The notes under the pieces are model-generated. The model saw nothing but the letters and a program-made list of their open reading frames with translations. It searched no databases and had not been told where the DNA came from. A program made the position numbers and the translations under genes. From Streptomyces lunaelactis (GTDB lineage: Bacteria; Actinomycetota; Actinomycetes; Streptomycetales; Streptomycetaceae), in the NCBI RefSeq assembly GCF_003054555.1, contig NZ_CP026304.1:434001-498000 (forward strand): a stretch of DNA of 64,000 bases, read 5' to 3'. Positions 59,182 through 64,000 of the stretch are shown here, in pieces; position 1 is the first letter of the stretch; each line of letters opens with the position of its first letter.

Positions 59182-60171
59182 GTGTCCTCACCACCACTCG
59201 ACGCGACCTCCGTGGCAGCCCTCATCGAGGACGCCGCGACTGCTCCGTCCATGCACAACGCCCAGCCATGGAAGTTCCGCTACCTGCGCGACAGCGGATC
59301 ACTGCAGGTCCGCGCCGACGTGGAGCACGCGATACCGAAGGCCGACCCGGCCAACCGCGCCCTGCACCTCGGCTGCGGCGCCGCGCTGTTCAACCTCCGC
59401 GTGGCAGCTGCCCACGCGGGCAGGGAACCGGTCACCACATTGCTTCCCGACCCCGCCGATCCATGGCTGCTCGCCGAGGTCGGCCTCAGCCGGCTCACGA
59501 GTCCGGACGACGATCTGGCTGTCCTTCACCCGGCGATCCGCCGTCGGCACACCAGCCGGTTTCCCTTCACCGACGAGGAGATCCCGACGGAGATCCTCGA
59601 CGAGCTGCGAAGTGCCGCGATTCTCGAAGGTGTTCGGCTGTACGTGCCCGATGAGTGGCATGTGCAGTCGGTGATGGACCTGATTCACGATGCCGAAGGC
59701 CGCGAGGCCCTGGACCCCAGCAAGGTTGAGGAGACGTCCCGTTGGACGGGCACGGGCGCGGAGGACGACGCTGCGCGCACGGAGGGAATTCCCGCCTATG
59801 CGTTCGGTCCTCGTCAACGAGATGTCACCGCTCCCGTAAGGGACTTCGCCGGCCGACGCCTCATCCCCGGACGTGACTCGGCAACGTTCGAGACGCGGCC
59901 CCGAATCGCCCTGCTGGGCACGGCCACCGACCGTCCGGCGGACTGGCTCCGAGCCGGTCAGGCGATGGAACGAGTCCTGCTACAGGCTACGTTGGACGGA
60001 CTGGTCACATCCCTCACCTCCCATGCGCTGGAATGGCCGGAGCTACGGTGGGCGGTGCGGGACCCGGAATCGGCCATAGCGCACGTACAGATGGTGATCC
60101 GCCTCGGATACGGTCCTGCCGGCCCGGCGACTCCGCGCCGGCCGGTGAGCGACGTACTCGACATCGTGTGA
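59182..60171 (+). CDS. Acg-family nitroreductase-like protein
   Basis: A 329-residue protein of the Acg/Rv2032 group of the nitroreductase superfamily, built of two nitroreductase-like halves. The N-terminal FMN-binding motif is AATAPSMHNAQPWKFRYLRD, followed by GCGAALFNLRVAAAHAG. Middle and C-terminal landmarks are HPAIRRRHTSRFPF, ALLGTATDRPADWLRAGQAM and QMVIRLGYGPAG. In mycobacteria, Acg is among the strongest DosR-regulated genes and is thought to sequester flavin. It follows the DevR/DevS pair. AGGAGG precedes the GTG start. Confidence 0.9.
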   Translation: MSSPPLDATSVAALIEDAATAPSMHNAQPWKFRYLRDSGSLQVRADVEHAIPKADPANRALHLGCGAALFNLRVAAAHAGREPVTTLLPDPADPWLLAEVGLSRLTSPDDDLAVLHPAIRRRHTSRFPFTDEEIPTEILDELRSAAILEGVRLYVPDEWHVQSVMDLIHDAEGREALDPSKVEETSRWTGTGAEDDAARTEGIPAYAFGPRQRDVTAPVRDFAGRRLIPGRDSATFETRPRIALLGTATDRPADWLRAGQAMERVLLQATLDGLVTSLTSHALEWPELRWAVRDPESAIAHVQMVIRLGYGPAGPATPRRPVSDVLDIV

Positions 60172-60286
60172 CACGCGCCGGCGACCGACAAAGCAGCGAG
60201 TGTGCGTGCCGGGCGTCGCGCACCAGGCGGGATGTGTCAGACACGGCCCAAAGGCCGGTCCCAAACGACCCCAGGGACGCCGTCCG

Positions 60287-61138
60287 TCAGGCGTGTGGCA
60301 CCACCGCCACCGGACAGAGCACATGGTGGATCACCGAGCGAGTGGTGATCCCCAGGTGCTCGCCGCCCGGTGCGATGCTGCGCCCGATGACCATCAGACT
60401 CGCGTTGGTGGAGGCCATCAGCAGATGGTGGCCCGCTCGGCCGTGGATCAACTGTTCGCGCACCTGGATCTCGGGGAATGTGTGGTGCCAGGGGGCCAGC
60501 GCCGCCGTCAGAGCACGAGCCTTCTCCTCCTCGGGGTCGTCGGCGGATGCCGACGGCACCAGGGGCACCATCCATGTGTGCAGGACATGGAGAGGGGCAC
60601 GGCGGATGGTCGCTGCGTAGAAGGCGTACTCCAGCACCTCGTCGCACGGGTGGTCCAGGTCGAGGCCGAGGACGACCGGGCGGTACGGGCCGGCCGTCGT
60701 GTCCTCGTGTTCGTCCTCGGGCCGCTCCCCCGCCCGTACGAGCACGACCGGTCGTGAAGCGCCGGCGGTGACCCCCAATGCGACCGAGCCGACCATGAAG
60801 GCCGCGAAGGTGGTGTATCCCCGCGAGCCGAGGACCAGCGTCTCGGCGGAGTCGGCGGCGGCCAGCAGTGCGGGGACCGGAGGGCCCGAGATGCGGCTGG
60901 GACGGATCGTCAGCGTCGGGTGGCCGTAGGACAGCCGCATCGCGGCGTGGTCCAGAGCCGTGCGCTCACGCTCTGCGGGAGCATCGAGCTCCGGGAGGCG
61001 GGTCCGCGACGCGGGTTCGTCGGCGGCGTGGACCAGATGGAGAGGCAGGCCGCGGCGCAAGGCTTCCCAGGCCGCCCAGTCGGCGGCGTCCAGGCTTTCG
61101 CTTGATCCGTCGATGCCTGCGGTGATGTGGCGTTCCAT
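60287..61138 (-). CDS. Tandem universal stress protein
   Basis: A 283-residue two-domain UspA protein. Domain 1 (about 1-140) starts ITAGIDGSSESLDAADWAAW and has the loop GSRGYTTFAAFMVGSVALG with SRPVVLV; the second glycine of the usual G-x2-G-x9-G loop is replaced (GYTT), so ATP binding may be weaker. Domain 2 (about 155-283) has VVLGLDLDHPCDEVLEYAF and VIGRSIAPGGEHLGITTRSV with CPVAVVPHA. AGGAGA lies before the ATG. It is downstream of another Usp gene on the same strand with only 55 bases between, so both are likely cotranscribed. Confidence 0.9.
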   Translation of the reverse strand: MERHITAGIDGSSESLDAADWAAWEALRRGLPLHLVHAADEPASRTRLPELDAPAERERTALDHAAMRLSYGHPTLTIRPSRISGPPVPALLAAADSAETLVLGSRGYTTFAAFMVGSVALGVTAGASRPVVLVRAGERPEDEHEDTTAGPYRPVVLGLDLDHPCDEVLEYAFYAATIRRAPLHVLHTWMVPLVPSASADDPEEEKARALTAALAPWHHTFPEIQVREQLIHGRAGHHLLMASTNASLMVIGRSIAPGGEHLGITTRSVIHHVLCPVAVVPHA

Positions 61139-61193
61139 GGTGAGTCTCCTGGCACGGCGGAGTGCGGCGTCAGCCGCTCCTCCGTGGCTGCGG

Positions 61194-62063
61194 TCATTCG
61201 TGCGGGATGACGGCCACTGGGCAGGCCGCGTGGTGCAGTACGGCGTGGTTGACCGGGCCGAGTTGCATGCCGAGGTGGCCGGTACGGCGACGGGCCCCGA
61301 CAACCAGCAGGTCCGCGGTGAGCACCGCGTCCAGCAGAGCTGGTCGGGCCGGGCCCTCGACGGCCGCACGCTGGATGTCGGCAACACGGTCGGCGCCGCC
61401 GACCAGCCGCAGAGCGGCGTCCAGCAGTTCTTCGGTATGCCGCGTGTGCTGCTCCGTGTCGGCCCGGTGGTCCGGATGGTCAGGAATCTCGCGGGCCGGG
61501 CAGCGCCACGCATGCACCACGCACAGCGTGGCACCGTGCACCTCCGCCTCCCGCAGCGCGAACTCGAGGGCCGCACGGGACTTCTCGGGCTCGTCGATGC
61601 CGACGACGATCCGGTGGAAGCCGCGCCGCAGGTTCGCCTCCTCGCCGCGTACGACGATCACCGGCGAGACGGCACGCGCGGCGACCGCCAGGCCCACGGA
61701 GCCGAGCAACAGGCCGGCCAGTTCTCCGCGTCCGCGGCTACCGACCACGACTGCCGACGCCTCCCGACTCGCCTGAATCAGCGCGGTCACTGGGTCGTCG
61801 GCCGTCAGATCGCTCGTGACCTTCAATGCGGCGCTGCGGCGTTCCGCGCGCGCCAGCGCCGAGCCGGTGATGTTCTCAGCGAAAACCTGGGACGAACCCC
61901 GCTTCACTCCGAAGGACGGCTCATGGCTCTCGTACTGCTCCCAGCGCCAGGAGTGGACGACGGTCAGCGGCGCGCCGTGCGCCGCCGCCTCGTCAACCGC
62001 CCAGTCGAGCGCGCGCAGGCTCGGCTCCGAGCCGTCGACTCCTGCATACAGCGACCTGTCCAC
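61194..62063 (-). CDS. Tandem universal stress protein
   Basis: A 289-residue two-domain UspA protein. Domain 1 starts SLYAGVDGSEPSLRALDWAV with a complete ATP-binding loop GSRGRGELAGLLLGSVG plus SPVIVVRG. Domain 2 has IVVGIDEPEKSRAALEFALR, the loop GARRRTGHLGMQLGPVNHAV and CPVAVIPHE. The GTG start with a GGGAAGG site upstream is inferred from alignment with family starts. It is the upstream gene of a Usp pair with the 60287-61138 gene. In related bacteria such proteins bind ATP and are induced by hypoxia. Confidence 0.9.
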   Translation of the reverse strand: MDRSLYAGVDGSEPSLRALDWAVDEAAAHGAPLTVVHSWRWEQYESHEPSFGVKRGSSQVFAENITGSALARAERRSAALKVTSDLTADDPVTALIQASREASAVVVGSRGRGELAGLLLGSVGLAVAARAVSPVIVVRGEEANLRRGFHRIVVGIDEPEKSRAALEFALREAEVHGATLCVVHAWRCPAREIPDHPDHRADTEQHTRHTEELLDAALRLVGGADRVADIQRAAVEGPARPALLDAVLTADLLVVGARRRTGHLGMQLGPVNHAVLHHAACPVAVIPHE

Positions 62064-62314
62064 GGTGTCACCGCCTTCCCGACACACCCACTCTGGGGCG
62101 TCACTTCGGACGATTCCACCGCAGGGCGTTGCCGGGGAGGGGCGAACCGGTCCCGGCCGGGGACATTCGGCCCATGCCGGCCTGGTCCGGATTCCGCGCG
62201 GGGCACAGCCACCGGTTGAGGCTCCCCCGGGGCTCATCGGCCGTCCCCACCAGAGTGGTGACGGTGATGCGTACGGTCATGGCGAGAGCTCCTCTCGGTG
62301 GATTGAGGAGGGGT

Positions 62315-64000
62315 TCAGCCGGTCCAGGTCCAGTCCGCGACCTCGGGCAGGTCGGTGCCGTGTTCGCGGATCCAGGAGTGGTGGCGGGTTCGGGCGTCGG
62401 CCATCCGCTGACGTACGGCGGCGGCGCGCACGGCGAGCCCGGGGACGCGGTCGATGACGTCCATGACCAGCCGGTAGCGGTCCAGGTCGTTGCGGACGAT
62501 CATGTCGAACGGGGTCGTGGTGGTGCCCATCTCCTTGTAGCCGCGGACATGCAGGTTGGGGTGGCCGGTGCGGCGGTAGGCGAGCCGGTGGATCAGCCAG
62601 GGATATCCGTGGTACGCGAAGATCACCGGCTTGTCGCGGGTGAACAGTCCGTCGTACTCGAAGTCGCTCATCCCGTGCGGGTGTTCCTCGCGCGGCATCA
62701 GCCGGGCGATGTCAACCACGTTGACGACCCGCACCGCGAGCTCGGGCAGATGACGGCGGAGCAGGCCGGCCGCGGCGAGGACCTCCTGGGTGGGTACGTC
62801 GCCGGCGCAAGCCAGGACGACCTCCGGCTCGCGTTCGTGGTTCGTGCCCGCCCACTCCCAGATCCCGGCGCCACGTGCGCAGTGGGCCTTGGCTTGATCC
62901 ATGGACAGCCAGTCGAAGCAGGGCTGCTTTCCGGCGACGATCACATTCACGTAGTCGCGGCTGCGCAGGGCGTGGTCGGCGACGGAGAGCAGTGTGTTGG
63001 CGTCCGGCGGCAGGTAGACCCGTACGACCTCGGGGCTCTTGTTGAGCACGTGGTCGACGAAGCCCGGGTCCTGGTGCGAGAAGCCGTTGTGGTCCTGCCG
63101 CCACACGTGCGAGGTGAGGAGATAGTTGAGGGAGGGAATCGGGGCCCGCCACGACAGTTGGCGGGAGGTCCTCAGCCATTTGATGTGCTGGTTGACCATG
63201 GAGTCGACGATGTGGACGAAGGCTTCGTAGCAGGAGAACAGCCCGTGCCGGCCGGTGAGCAGATAGCCCTCCAGCCAGCCCTGGCAGAGGTGTTCGGAGA
63301 GGATCTCCATGACCCGGCCGTGCCGGGCGAGGTGTTCGTCGGTCGGCTCGATCCTCGCCTGCCAGACCTTGTCGGTGGCGGCGAAGACCGCTCCGAGCCG
63401 GTTCGACGCGGTCTCGTCGGGCCCGACCAGCCGGAAGTCGCGACGGTCGCTGGAGTCCTCCATGACCATTTCGAGGAGATCACCGAGGACCCGGGTGGGT
63501 TCGTGCAGCGTCGCGCCGGGCTTGTCGACGGGGACGGCGAAGCGCTCCAGCGGCGGGAGGGGCAGTTCGCGTACGAGGAGGCCGCCGTTGGCGTGCGGCG
63601 TGGCGCCCAACCGGCGCGCGCCTCCGGGCACGCAGGCGAGCACCTCACTGGTCGGGGAGCCGTGCGTGTCGAAGAGTTCGTCCGGCCGGTAGGAGCGCAA
63701 CCAGGCCTCCAACTGCCGTAGATGGTCGGGGATTTCGCGCACGCCGGCCAGCGGCACCTGGTGCGAGCGCCAGGTGCCCTCGACGGGCTCTCCGTCGACC
63801 ACGGCGGGCCCGGTCCAGCCCTTGGGCGTGCGCAGCACGATCACCGGCCAGCGCGCCCGTTCCGTCCTGCCTTCCTCGCGGGCCGTGCGCTGCATGAGCG
63901 CGATCCGGTCCAGTGCGTGGTCGAGTGCGGCGGCCATGTCGCGGTGTACCTGGAGCGGGTCGTCGCCGGTGACATGGATCGGCTCGTGTCCGTAGCCGCG
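62315..64000 (-). CDS. Phosphoketolase, cut by the right edge
   Basis: The last 561 residues of a thiamine-diphosphate-dependent phosphoketolase (xylulose-5-phosphate/fructose-6-phosphate), which makes acetyl phosphate plus glyceraldehyde- or erythrose-phosphate. Visible parts include [36 protein letters not shown], the TPP-activating domain with [40 protein letters not shown], and the C-terminal domain [19 protein letters not shown]. The first about 230 residues, with part of the TPP site, lie outside the window. Phosphoketolases are often encoded near Usp and acetate-linked energy genes and let cells make ATP by acetyl phosphate under low oxygen. Confidence 0.93.
   Translation of the reverse strand, partial: RGYGHEPIHVTGDDPLQVHRDMAAALDHALDRIALMQRTAREEGRTERARWPVIVLRTPKGWTGPAVVDGEPVEGTWRSHQVPLAGVREIPDHLRQLEAWLRSYRPDELFDTHGSPTSEVLACVPGGARRLGATPHANGGLLVRELPLPPLERFAVPVDKPGATLHEPTRVLGDLLEMVMEDSSDRRDFRLVGPDETASNRLGAVFAATDKVWQARIEPTDEHLARHGRVMEILSEHLCQGWLEGYLLTGRHGLFSCYEAFVHIVDSMVNQHIKWLRTSRQLSWRAPIPSLNYLLTSHVWRQDHNGFSHQDPGFVDHVLNKSPEVVRVYLPPDANTLLSVADHALRSRDYVNVIVAGKQPCFDWLSMDQAKAHCARGAGIWEWAGTNHEREPEVVLACAGDVPTQEVLAAAGLLRRHLPELAVRVVNVVDIARLMPREEHPHGMSDFEYDGLFTRDKPVIFAYHGYPWLIHRLAYRRTGHPNLHVRGYKEMGTTTTPFDMIVRNDLDRYRLVMDVIDRVPGLAVRAAAVRQRMADARTRHHSWIREHGTDLPEVADWTWTG

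Overview
The window is about 64 kb of very GC-rich DNA with strong third-position GC bias, frequent GTG starts and tight ATGA/GTGA stop-start overlaps. It carries LuxR and CHAT proteins, urease with a fused gamma-beta subunit, ECF41-type sigma factor, PAS-GAF-PP2C phosphatases and an Acg-like nitroreductase. This fits a Streptomyces-like actinomycete, and the many broken genes and IS fragments suggest a chromosome arm. No rRNA, tRNA or CRISPR array was seen.

Left part (1-12.9 kb): a frameshifted gene at the edge, a two-component pair, a secreted ricin-type lectin, and an ECF41/SigJ-type sigma factor coupled to its FAD oxidoreductase with a recognisable self-type promoter. That pair lies between two dead IS630 transposase fragments. 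Next come a MarR regulator and a divergent quinone-oxidoreductase-like gene sharing a large nested palindrome. An intact Fur-family regulator is followed by a broken second Fur gene directly in front of katG, then MFS and IS110 remnants.

Middle part (12.9-38 kb): a complete urease operon on the minus strand (ureAB-ureC-ureF-ureG-ureD, no ureE). After a broken tyrosine integrase comes a possible island: a zinc-ribbon-like small protein plus an uncharacterised membrane protein on +, converging on a TPR-CHAT protease-like protein translationally coupled to a membrane-anchored partner on -. A perfect TGTGA-N6-TCACA palindrome lies upstream of the CHAT pair. This four-gene cassette is the best candidate for an undescribed system. 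Metabolic and regulatory singletons follow (M20 peptidase, VOC, GNAT, nucleotidyltransferase, TetR, PepSY, methyltransferase, MepB, cyclophilin), mixed with truncated genes (SMI1/KNR4, galactose-oxidase-like C-terminus, Ada zinc domain, glycosyltransferase, S37 peptidase).

Right part (38-64 kb): an SDR-KASIII pair and a CBS-domain remnant lead into a stress and dormancy neighbourhood. It holds a flavodoxin, DUF4389, three universal stress proteins, a lone cyclic-nucleotide-binding domain, two tandem PAS-GAF-PP2C phosphatases (the second with a fused kinase-type ATPase), several small membrane or SHOCT proteins, a large MalT/LAL regulator, a DevR/DevS-type two-component pair, an Acg-like nitroreductase and a phosphoketolase cut by the right edge. 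By analogy with the DosR/DevR regulon of mycobacteria and the OsdR/OsdK region of Streptomyces, these genes probably serve survival under low oxygen or redox stress.
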